From assembly GCA_937880335.1 (NCBI GenBank), contig CALFLJ010000242.1:1-13868 (forward strand): 13,868 bases of DNA, given 5' to 3'. Shown in pieces: positions 1 to 6,690 of the stretch; within the stretch, counting starts at the first letter, position 1; each line of letters starts with the position of its first letter. The translations under genes were made by a program, and so were the position numbers. The notes beneath the pieces were generated by a model. It saw only the letters and a list, made by a program, of their open reading frames with translations. It was not told where the DNA came from and ran no database searches. The DNA comes from an uncultured Succinatimonas sp. (lineage in GTDB: Bacteria > Pseudomonadota > Gammaproteobacteria > Enterobacterales > Succinivibrionaceae).

Positions 1-1598
1 AAGTCTTAGATAATGCTCCTAAAGAGGATATTTCTTCTGATAAAGAAAACGCTGATTTAAATGGTGAATATATAGACAAAACAGAAAGTAATAAAAATCA
101 GCTTATAGATGATAGCTCACTTAATTTAGATGATGAAAAAGCATCTGATTTTGATAGTACAAAAGAAGCACCCCAAAATACGGAGTATGAAGCTAATATC
201 GATCAAAATTCTTTACCAGATGAGATTTTGTCTGATAATCAAACATCTTCTGATAGTGTTGCCATAAGTGATGATGATTTAGAAAAAAATTTTACATCAC
301 AAGGAAATGTTTTATTAAATCAAAATTCTAATAACACAGATCTTGATATCTCAAACAAATCCTCCCCAGATGAGGTGTATTTAAACAAAACAAGTATAAA
401 CTTAGGCAAGTTAACAGAAGCTCAAGCCTATGCTCAAAGTGAAATTGAAAAAGCTCAAAGCAATAAGGCACAAAATATTTTAGAGAATACCATTCCTTTA
501 GATGAACTTGAAAATAACACTAAGCCCTCAGATGCTGTTTTAGATGAAAAATCTCAGGCAATAGCACAGAGTGCTACACAAATAAACCCCAAAGCTGACA
601 GCCTTGGACAAACGACGCTTACAACTCCGGCAGCTGCTGCTATAACCTCAGGAGGAGCAAATCCTCTTCCTAAAAAAAGTGTTATTGAAAATCAAAGCTT
701 GCCAAAGGAGAGTGGATTTTTCACAAAAATTGCCAATATCTTCGGACACAAAGATAACCAAATAAGTTCGTCTAATGGGATAAGTAAAACCTTAGTTGAT
801 ATAAATAACTTAAACCAAAGTCCACTAGACACTCTTCTGACAAAGCTTCAAGAAAAAGCACAAAATGAATCCTTAGCCACTCCCATAAGAGAGAGTGCAT
901 CTAAACTTATAAAAGCTTTAAATGAACCTGTGGCAAATCTCCCATCTGTGCAAAACTGGCTTAACTTCACCTCTTTGCCACTTTCCCCAAGTTCACCTCA
1001 AGCCATAGCTCTACATCAATGGGCCTTTTTAATACTTTCTTTACGTTTTTCCCAATTAGGAAAATCTGTACAAAAATTTTTAAAAGAAAACAACAAAGAT
1101 GAAAACCTTGATAAAAAGCTTGCTGTTATAAATAAGAACTTCCCCAAAAAAGATGAGACCATATCTGATCTGATTGAGGATACCTTTGCTCAAATTGATA
1201 GATTGCAAAAGCTTTCTGAAAAAGAAGATGAAAATCATCCTTTAGGACCATACCTCCCCTTACCCCCACAATATGATGGCGGTAATGAAGGATCTCTTAG
1301 TTTAGAACGTTTTAAAGATGATGACGAAAAAGATGGATATCATCTTAAATTTAAGTTTGACTTAAAAGATTTAGGACCTATTGAAATTAGAGCCACCCTA
1401 AAACACCCTGAGCTTAAACTCAACATCATAACCCAAAACCTTAAAACCTTACAAAAGGTGCAAGAGTTATTGCCGACTTTAACATCAAACTTACAAAATC
1501 TAGGACTTACTACAAGGCCACCTAGCGTACGCTTAGGACATGTAAGTTCTACAAATCAGGATGAAAACGATAAAGGAGAGTTAAATCTTAAGATTTAA
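1..1598 (+). CDS. FliK-like flagellar hook-length control domain protein (5' end outside window)
   Basis: The frame is open from base 3 with no stop to the left, so the gene starts upstream of the window; an in-frame TTG at 228 is not the likely start. About 531 residues are visible. Most of it is low-complexity and rich in Asp, Asn, Ser, Glu and Lys, with no membrane segment. The last 90 or so residues change character: a stretch running from HLKFKFDLKDLGPIEIRATL to the end has the alternating strands ('LGPIEIR', 'LKLNIITQN') and the final helix ('LQKVQELLPTLTSNLQNLGL') typical of the FliK C-terminal domain. In FliK that domain contacts FlhB and switches export specificity. The next gene encodes an isolated FlhB C-terminal domain, which supports the call. 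Whether it is the true hook ruler or a paralogue cannot be told here, because no other flagellar gene is visible. Confidence 0.72.
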   Translation, partial: VLDNAPKEDISSDKENADLNGEYIDKTESNKNQLIDDSSLNLDDEKASDFDSTKEAPQNTEYEANIDQNSLPDEILSDNQTSSDSVAISDDDLEKNFTSQGNVLLNQNSNNTDLDISNKSSPDEVYLNKTSINLGKLTEAQAYAQSEIEKAQSNKAQNILENTIPLDELENNTKPSDAVLDEKSQAIAQSATQINPKADSLGQTTLTTPAAAAITSGGANPLPKKSVIENQSLPKESGFFTKIANIFGHKDNQISSSNGISKTLVDINNLNQSPLDTLLTKLQEKAQNESLATPIRESASKLIKALNEPVANLPSVQNWLNFTSLPLSPSSPQAIALHQWAFLILSLRFSQLGKSVQKFLKENNKDENLDKKLAVINKNFPKKDETISDLIEDTFAQIDRLQKLSEKEDENHPLGPYLPLPPQYDGGNEGSLSLERFKDDDEKDGYHLKFKFDLKDLGPIEIRATLKHPELKLNIITQNLKTLQKVQELLPTLTSNLQNLGLTTRPPSVRLGHVSSTNQDENDKGELNLKI

Positions 1599-1607
1599 CG
1601 ATTTTTT
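1574..1607 (+). promoter_or_regulatory. Shine-Dalgarno, 20-base perfect palindrome and T-run before the FlhB-like start
   Basis: AGGAG at 1574-1578 is followed by a perfect inverted repeat at 1580-1599 (arms GTTAAATC and GATTTAAC around TTAA), then GA and six T directly before the ATG at 1608. The dyad contains the stop codon of the FliK-like gene. Unfolded, the ribosome site is 29 bases from the ATG. Folded, about nine unpaired bases separate them. It also resembles a weak intrinsic terminator (8-bp stem plus U-run). Confidence 0.55.
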
Positions 1608-1931
1608 ATGTCAGAGAAAGATGAAAACAAAGAATTATTTGCCGCTTCAATTAGCTACAAAGAAAACGATAAGGCTCCTGTAATCTCGTCCTTAGGTGAA
1701 GGTGATAGGGCTCGGGCAATTGTTGAAATGGCAAAAGAGCTTGGCATATATGTACATGAGGATCCTCTCTTAGCTGATGAGTTATCGCGTTTACAAGAAG
1801 GAGAACAGATACCAAAAGAGCTATTTGAAGTAATTGCGGTGATCTTATCTTTCAGTTACATCCTACAAGGTAAAACACCTGACGTCTACAAACGAAAAGA
1901 TGGCTCAACTGCAGTTAATATTGACGCATAA
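1608..1931 (+). CDS. FlhB C-terminal-domain homologue (FhlB / EscU-YscU switch domain family)
   Basis: This 107-residue soluble protein matches the cytoplasmic domain of the FlhB/YscU export switch without the membrane part. The segment 'AASISYKENDKAPVISSLGEGDRA' corresponds to the FlhB strand after its cleavage site. 'AIVEMAKELGIYVHEDPLLADEL' and 'GEQIPKELFEVIAVILSFSYIL' match the 'I.E.A....PL...L' and 'IP..LY.AVAEVL' motifs of the family. There is no NPTH autocleavage motif; the protein begins about where the cleaved FlhB C-terminal fragment would. Such stand-alone domains are known and can partly replace the FlhB C-terminus. It lies nine bases after the FliK-like stop and is probably co-transcribed and translationally coupled. 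ATG 1608 is the only sensible start. Its role in export is inferred from family and neighbour. Confidence 0.85.
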   Translation: MSEKDENKELFAASISYKENDKAPVISSLGEGDRARAIVEMAKELGIYVHEDPLLADELSRLQEGEQIPKELFEVIAVILSFSYILQGKTPDVYKRKDGSTAVNIDA

Positions 1932-1978
1932 AAAAACTTAGATCTTGCCAAGCTTTTGTCAGGCAAAAAATTTAAATC

Positions 1979-2013
1979 AGCCACTTATCCTTAACATCAA
2001 AAGATAAGTGGCT
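1979..2013 (-). terminator. Stem-loop between convergent genes, likely mrcB terminator
   Basis: A perfect 11-bp inverted repeat (AGCCACTTATC / GATAAGTGGCT) with a 13-base loop sits between the convergent FlhB-like gene and mrcB. Read on the minus strand it is followed by a T-rich stretch (complement of 1963-1976), as expected for an intrinsic terminator of mrcB. On the plus strand no T-run follows, so any role in ending the FliK/FlhB-like transcript is less certain. Confidence 0.65.
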
Positions 2014-2079
2014 ATTAAAATGAATAAAGGGATTTATCAAAATTTCGGAAAAAAACTCAAAAATGGTCGAAAGTAAGTC

Positions 2080-4563
2080 TTAAGGTTCAGACCAGTCCTC
2101 CTTTTGAAAAACCTCTACCTCATTTTTTATTCCACAATTAGTATCGACATAACGAATCTTATCAACTCGTGCAGGAAGCAGGCTCAAGCCGCTCATACGG
2201 CAATTATCACCTACAATATTACCTTCTTTATTGAAGTTAACAAATTTAACCCCCTCTGGACGTTTTAACTCCAAGGAATTTACTCCACGACGAGATAAAT
2301 AGGCCCCATAAACTCTTAAAGCACCTGAACTTCCAAAAAGACCGGTTGATTTATTGTCATCAAAGCCCACCCAAGTCGAAACAACTTCATCAGAATCAAT
2401 TCCTATAGCCCAGGTATCACGATTATCGTTAGTAGTACCTGTTTTAGTTGCTATGGATGTATTAGGGAACATTTTGCCAATTCTGCGACCTGTACCATTT
2501 TTTGTAGCCTCTGTCATAACATAAAGCGTCAAATAAGTATCACGCGAATCTAAGGTAGGCTCCCCTCTACCTTGTTTTTGCTCATATACAATTTCTCCAT
2601 CTTTTACCACAGTACGTAATGTGGTCAGATTTTGATAAACGCCGTCAGTTGCCAAAGCCGCATAGACAGAATTTACCTCATAAGGTGTAAGCTCAACTGT
2701 ACCTAGAAGCATAGATGGGTAAAGAGGTATATCCTGCTTAATACCTACAGCACGCATAGTTTTTACTACATTATTTAAACCTACCTTCATACCTATCTTA
2801 ACAGTAGGCACATTTAAGGAACGGGCCATAGCCTGATGCACTGCTATAGGACCTCTAAACTTCTTGTCGTCATTTTTAGGTTGCCAAACCTGTCCTGAGG
2901 ACAACTTAACCTTAATAGGAGAGTCTTTAACTATAGTTCCTAAATGAACTCCATGATGAAAGGCTGTAAGATAAACCAAAGGCTTAGCTAATGATCCTAC
3001 CTGACGGCGACCTTCCATAACGCGATTAAATCCCTCATATTGAGGAGTACGACTGCCAACTACAGCTGCAACCTCAGCACTACGCCAGGAGCTTACTACC
3101 ATAGCAGCCTCAAGCCCCCTGCGACCGGTTTCTCTTTCTATAGTATCAAGCTCCTCTTTTACCGCAGCCTCTGCTGCTAACTGAGCTTGTGGATCTAAGC
3201 TTGTAAAGATACGAATGCCATTACCTGAAAGGAAATCATTGCCAAAGCGTGTGGAAATTTCCTTTTTTAAAACCCCCATAAAAGCAGGGGTCTTAGAGTA
3301 GTTCATAGATCCACGCTTTATAACCCCTAAAGGCCTAGCTTTGTATTGCTCATACTGAGCTTCAGTTAAATGCCCTCGGTTGCGCATAACCGCTAAAACA
3401 GTATTACGGCGTGACAGAGCTATTTCCGGATTGCGCCATGGATCATAAAGAGAAGGTCCTTTAATAATTCCCACAAGTAATGCCATTTGATCTTGAGTTA
3501 ACTCAGATACAGGAACACCAAAATAAAAATAAGAGGCTAAGCCAAAACCATAAATACCAGCATTACCGTTTTGTCCTAAATAAATCTCATTTAGATAGGC
3601 CTCTAAGATCTGATCTTTTGTATAACGGTGATTCATCACCATAGCCATTAAAACTTCTTTAAACTTTCTTGAGTAACTTCTCTCTCCTGAGAGAAAATAG
3701 TTTTTAACTAGCTGCTGGGTGATAGTAGATCCCCCTTCCACAACATGTCCTGCTATCATATTTTTTATGAATGCACGGGCTATAGCAAAGAAATTTACAC
3801 CGTGATTGCTATAAAAAGAGCGATCCTCAATTTCAATTAAAGTCTGAATTAAAGGTTTTGGAACCTCAGCAAGCTCAATAAAAATACGATCTTCTTTAGG
3901 ATCTATACGATTTATACGATCAAGTAAAACCGGATCCATGCGAACATAACCCAAATCCTGCCTAGTATCGGCATTTACTATTTTTGAAACTCTTGAGCCA
4001 TTAAATTCCACCATCAGGGAAACCTGTTCTTCATTGCTATCTGGAAATGAAAAAGGTCTTCTTATAATTACCACACGTCCATTCTTATTATTTATGGCAT
4101 ATTCACCAGGATTTTGAGGACTTGTAACCTTGCGGTATTTCAAAAGCTTAAGTTCATATTCCATTTGCTTTAAAGACAGCTTTTGATCAGGATAAAGCTC
4201 AAGCGGACGAGAATACACAACCGCAGGTAAAACCCAACGGTCATCTACCTCAAATTTAGATAAAACAACAGAATCAAAATAAATAAACAAAAGTGCTATT
4301 ACTGCAATTGAAGCTATACCTATTTTTAAACCTAAGGCTAAAAGCTTACGTTTAAAAGAAGGTTTGTGTCCTTTTTCTTTATTACCTCGCTTATCGTCAT
4401 GATCATTTTTTCCATTGTTATTTATACTTTCGTTTTTTTCTTTATTCTCAAAATTAGATGACTTTTGCATTTCATCACCTAAGGTACTATCACTCTGACT
4501 AAAATTGTTCTCGTCATCTAAAGGTGAAAAATTGGTAAAAATATTATTATCTTGTGGGCTCAT
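2080..4563 (-). CDS. mrcB: Penicillin-binding protein 1B, bifunctional glycosyltransferase/transpeptidase
   Basis: This class A PBP polymerises lipid II into glycan strands and cross-links them at the outer face of the inner membrane. In order: a charged cytoplasmic tail of about 70 residues rich in Asn, Lys and Asp; one membrane anchor (about 74-96); a UB2H-like segment (about 105-200) as in E. coli PBP1b, where LpoB binds; the GT51 domain with IEDRSFYSNHG (catalytic E246), EGGSTITQQ (276-284) and YLNEIYLG (E326); and the transpeptidase with S524-L-A-K527, S582-L-N584 and K707-T-G-T710. All catalytic motifs are intact. The length of 827 is close to the 844 of E. coli PBP1b. The short tail after the transpeptidase carries two cysteines (788 and 810) that would be periplasmic. 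The gene is monocistronic, convergent with the FlhB-like gene and divergent from dksA. A ribosome site lies at 4574-4579 (minus strand). Confidence 0.95.
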   Translation of the reverse strand: MSPQDNNIFTNFSPLDDENNFSQSDSTLGDEMQKSSNFENKEKNESINNNGKNDHDDKRGNKEKGHKPSFKRKLLALGLKIGIASIAVIALLFIYFDSVVLSKFEVDDRWVLPAVVYSRPLELYPDQKLSLKQMEYELKLLKYRKVTSPQNPGEYAINNKNGRVVIIRRPFSFPDSNEEQVSLMVEFNGSRVSKIVNADTRQDLGYVRMDPVLLDRINRIDPKEDRIFIELAEVPKPLIQTLIEIEDRSFYSNHGVNFFAIARAFIKNMIAGHVVEGGSTITQQLVKNYFLSGERSYSRKFKEVLMAMVMNHRYTKDQILEAYLNEIYLGQNGNAGIYGFGLASYFYFGVPVSELTQDQMALLVGIIKGPSLYDPWRNPEIALSRRNTVLAVMRNRGHLTEAQYEQYKARPLGVIKRGSMNYSKTPAFMGVLKKEISTRFGNDFLSGNGIRIFTSLDPQAQLAAEAAVKEELDTIERETGRRGLEAAMVVSSWRSAEVAAVVGSRTPQYEGFNRVMEGRRQVGSLAKPLVYLTAFHHGVHLGTIVKDSPIKVKLSSGQVWQPKNDDKKFRGPIAVHQAMARSLNVPTVKIGMKVGLNNVVKTMRAVGIKQDIPLYPSMLLGTVELTPYEVNSVYAALATDGVYQNLTTLRTVVKDGEIVYEQKQGRGEPTLDSRDTYLTLYVMTEATKNGTGRRIGKMFPNTSIATKTGTTNDNRDTWAIGIDSDEVVSTWVGFDDNKSTGLFGSSGALRVYGAYLSRRGVNSLELKRPEGVKFVNFNKEGNIVGDNCRMSGLSLLPARVDKIRYVDTNCGIKNEVEVFQKEDWSEP

Positions 4564-4591
4564 TTCTAAAAGATCCTTAAACTTAGACGCA

Positions 4592-4600
4592 ATTATAGCA
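4592..4600 (-). promoter_or_regulatory. mrcB promoter, extended -10 element
   Basis: On the minus strand the sequence reads TGCTATAAT, a perfect extended -10. No good -35 stands at 17 bases; TCAAAC is the nearest. A start near 4585 gives a leader of about 20 bases that includes TAAGGA at 4574-4579 before the ATG. Prediction from sequence only. Confidence 0.6.
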
Positions 4601-4705
4601 GAGCATAAAACCTAGTTTGACGAAGAAATTTTAATTTAGTATTTGCCTAAGTTAACAATACTTAAAAAAAAGCACTACTTACACCTTAAATTTACATTTA
4701 GATGC

Positions 4706-4734
4706 TTGTAACACATTATAAGATCTAGCATAAT
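4706..4734 (+). promoter_or_regulatory. Candidate dksA promoter
   Basis: TTGTAA (4706-4711) and CATAAT (4729-4734) are separated by exactly 17 bases, a reasonable sigma-70 pair (4/6 and 5/6 to consensus). Transcription would start near 4741, about 105 bases before the dksA ATG. It points away from the mrcB promoter within the same 282-base divergent spacer. Confidence 0.5.
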
Positions 4735-4845
4735 CTATCGCCTGCAAACGTAGCTTTTAATAAATTATAAAAATCGTTTGCTCAGAAATTATTTTTGTAG
4801 TTTTTACTACCTTTTTTAACATTCCAAAATTTAAGGAAAAACATT

Positions 4846-5307
4846 ATGGCCACAGAAGAAAAAGATCCCAATGCTCTCGCCTCTATGGGTCCTTTAGCAA
4901 TCGCTGGAGTGGAGCCGTATCAAGAGCAACCGGGCGAGGAATACATGAATGACCGTCAAAAAGAGCACTTCCGTAAGATTTTAACAGCCTGGCGCAATAT
5001 GCTTCGCTCTGAAGTTGATCGTACCGTAGGTCATATGAAGAATGAAGCTGCAAACTTCCCAGATCCGCTCGATCGTGCATCTCAAGAGGAAGAATTTGCT
5101 CTTGAGTTACGCGCCCGTGACCGCGAACGTAAACTTATCAAAAAAATCGAAAAGACCTTGTCTAAAATTGATCACGATGAGTTTGGTTACTGCGATCAAT
5201 GTGGTATCGAGATTGGCATCAAGCGTCTTGAAGCCCGTCCTACTGCTGACTTATGCGTCGATTGCAAAGCCTTAGCTGAGATCAAAGAAAAACAGCTTGA
5301 AGGTTAA
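4846..5307 (+). CDS. dksA: RNA polymerase-binding transcription factor DksA
   Basis: DksA enters the secondary channel of RNA polymerase and, with ppGpp, adjusts initiation at rRNA, tRNA and biosynthetic promoters. At 153 residues it is almost the E. coli length (151). The coiled-coil arms run from about residue 36 to 110, with the tip motif DPLDRAS containing the two acidic residues D73 and D76 needed for activity. The zinc finger is the classical four-cysteine type: C116, C119, C137 and C140. AAGGA at 4833-4837, eight bases before the ATG, supports the start. Codon use is richer in GC and CGT-type codons than in the neighbours, as expected for a highly expressed gene. gluQ follows after 15 bases, the order known in E. 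coli. Confidence 0.97.
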   Translation: MATEEKDPNALASMGPLAIAGVEPYQEQPGEEYMNDRQKEHFRKILTAWRNMLRSEVDRTVGHMKNEAANFPDPLDRASQEEEFALELRARDRERKLIKKIEKTLSKIDHDEFGYCDQCGIEIGIKRLEARPTADLCVDCKALAEIKEKQLEG

Positions 5308-5322
5308 TTTTAAAAACTTGCA

Positions 5323-6249
5323 ATGTTAATAGGCAGGTTTGCACCAACCCCCAGCGGACATCTCCATCTAGGATCAATTGCCACCGCTGTGGGGTCGTAT
5401 TTATGTGCTCGAAACAAATCCGGTTTGATTTTCTTGCGCATTGAGGATCTTGACACTCCCCGTTGTAAGACAGCGTATACTAAAAGTATTTTAGAAGATC
5501 TAAACCTTTTAGGTTTTAGATTTGATGGTCAAGTAGTCTATCAAAGTGAACGCTCAGATTTTTATAAAAAAGTTCTTTTAGATCTCCTTCATGCAAGATG
5601 TGCTTATTACTGTGCATGTACCCGTAAAGAATTAAAAATTTCTTCCTGCAATTGCTATCTTAAAGACATAAAGCCCCAAAGCCATTTGGCCATACGTTTT
5701 AAAAGTGCTCTTGCACTTGTTGATAACTTTTATGATCAGTTAAAAGGATTTGTCAGAACAAGTTTAGATGATGAAAATCAACTACACATGGTACTTAGGA
5801 GATCTGACAAGATCGTAGCTTATAATTTAGCATGCGTGGTTGATGATATTGCGCAGGGGGTTACAGAAATTGTAAGAGGATCAGATCTTATTGATATTAC
5901 GCCTTTACAAATTCTTTTATACAAAAATCTAAAATTCCTGCAGGAAAAGGGGCTTTTAGATAGTCTTAAAGATTATAAAATTGAGATCCCCAACTATATT
6001 CATCTCCCTTTAGTAAAAATGAATGACGAAAAAAAGTACTCCAAACAAAATCACGCAATAGCAGCTTTGAGTCTAGGAAGTCCTCAGGATGTTCTTTTTA
6101 CATGTCTAAAATTCTTAAATCAGGATGTTTCTTATATAAGGTCAGATCTTACCCCCAAACAGATTTTAGATGAGGCACAAAAAAGATTTTCGATAAAAAA
6201 AATTCCTAAAAGTGACAAAATTATATCTTCTTTAGATCACATAAAATAA
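5323..6249 (+). CDS. gluQ: Glutamyl-Q tRNA(Asp) synthetase
   Basis: This truncated GluRS-like enzyme has no anticodon-binding domain and attaches glutamate to the queuosine base at position 34 of tRNA(Asp). Visible motifs: RFAPTPSGHLHLGS at the start (HIGH-like signature, residues 13-17), RIEDLDTPR (39-47), a cysteine cluster C97-x-C99 with C109/C111 in the zinc-binding region, and a KMSKS-like loop at 237-243 that reads KKYSKQN instead of the usual KLSKQN. The length of 308 is normal for the family. The gene begins 15 bases after dksA with no clear Shine-Dalgarno of its own, so coupling to dksA translation is likely. No terminator with a U-run is obvious just downstream. The symbol is also written gluQRS or yadB. 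Confidence 0.94.
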   Translation: MLIGRFAPTPSGHLHLGSIATAVGSYLCARNKSGLIFLRIEDLDTPRCKTAYTKSILEDLNLLGFRFDGQVVYQSERSDFYKKVLLDLLHARCAYYCACTRKELKISSCNCYLKDIKPQSHLAIRFKSALALVDNFYDQLKGFVRTSLDDENQLHMVLRRSDKIVAYNLACVVDDIAQGVTEIVRGSDLIDITPLQILLYKNLKFLQEKGLLDSLKDYKIEIPNYIHLPLVKMNDEKKYSKQNHAIAALSLGSPQDVLFTCLKFLNQDVSYIRSDLTPKQILDEAQKRFSIKKIPKSDKIISSLDHIK

Positions 6250-6557
6250 CTTTTGTAAGTGTGATTATACGGCGAACAATTAAAAAAAGTGCCGCCACAA
6301 CTTTTAATAAAATCAGAATTTAAATGTTCTATATTAAATAAACTAGATATCTTACCTAACTTAGGTAAGATATAAACACTAAAAATGTCACTACTGAAAA
6401 TAATAAAGAAGCCTTATATTAATTTACCCTTGTAAATGCAAGGGAAGGAAACCCAAAATATACAATTTAAAAAATCTCAATTAAACAAGCTTTCCCCCCT
6501 CACATAAATGTAATAGATAAGGTCATCTTAAGCTATGAGATTTTAATTATTTATTTT
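6250..6557. other. AT-rich spacer between gluQ and the pcnB promoter
   Basis: No open frame of useful length lies here. It holds a perfect 27-base dyad (6347-6373, listed separately) and a 6-bp stem-loop at 6427-6444 (CCCTTG / CAAGGG). I see no tRNA, no riboswitch I can name and no clear terminator for gluQ with a T-run. Confidence 0.6.
6347..6373. repeat. Perfect 27-base inverted repeat
   Basis: Two 13-base arms (ATATCTTACCTAA and TTAGGTAAGATAT) flank a single central C, with no mismatch. It lies about 100 bases after gluQ and about 190 bases before the pcnB promoter. It has no T-run on the plus strand, so a protein-binding operator or an RNA hairpin are both possible. No regulator is recognisable from it. 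Confidence 0.7.
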
Positions 6558-6566
6558 TGCTATAAT
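6558..6566 (+). promoter_or_regulatory. Candidate pcnB-folK-pth-ychF promoter (extended -10)
   Basis: TGCTATAAT is a perfect extended -10 element, identical to the one found before mrcB. No convincing -35 is present. Transcription would begin near 6573, leaving a leader of about 115 bases before the proposed AUU start. That leader can form a 7-bp stem at 6598-6604 / 6613-6619. Confidence 0.55.
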
Positions 6567-6674
6567 AGAAATGATTTTATGTTCATATATAGTGTGTTTT
6601 AACCGTGTCTTAGGTTAAACAATTTATTTTAATGGCTGGTATATAAAATAAAACCGCCTTAATTGAGTGCTTTT

Positions 6675-6690
6675 GAGGTAATAAAAAATT
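6675..6690 (+). promoter_or_regulatory. Ribosome binding site and AUU start of pcnB
   Basis: GAGGT at 6675-6679 is the best ribosome-binding match near the gene and stands eight bases before ATT at 6688-6690. The frame from this ATT runs without a stop into pcnB, while a TAA lies just before it at 6682-6684. The alternative GTG at 6742 has only AAGG at 6733-6736. Confidence 0.6.

Noticed and set aside
4637..4647. GTATTTGCCTA, also at about 12326, with a one-mismatch variant at about 11933, as a shared intergenic motif
   Set aside because: Three loose matches in over two kilobases of AT-rich spacer are compatible with chance, and flanks are not shared.
4883..5080. 65-codon minus-strand frame within dksA
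   Set aside because: Lies wholly inside a certain gene, has no ribosome site and no recognisable domain.
5042..5275. 77-codon plus-strand frame overlapping dksA in another phase
   Set aside because: The dksA frame has all family motifs; this is an out-of-frame reading of the same DNA.
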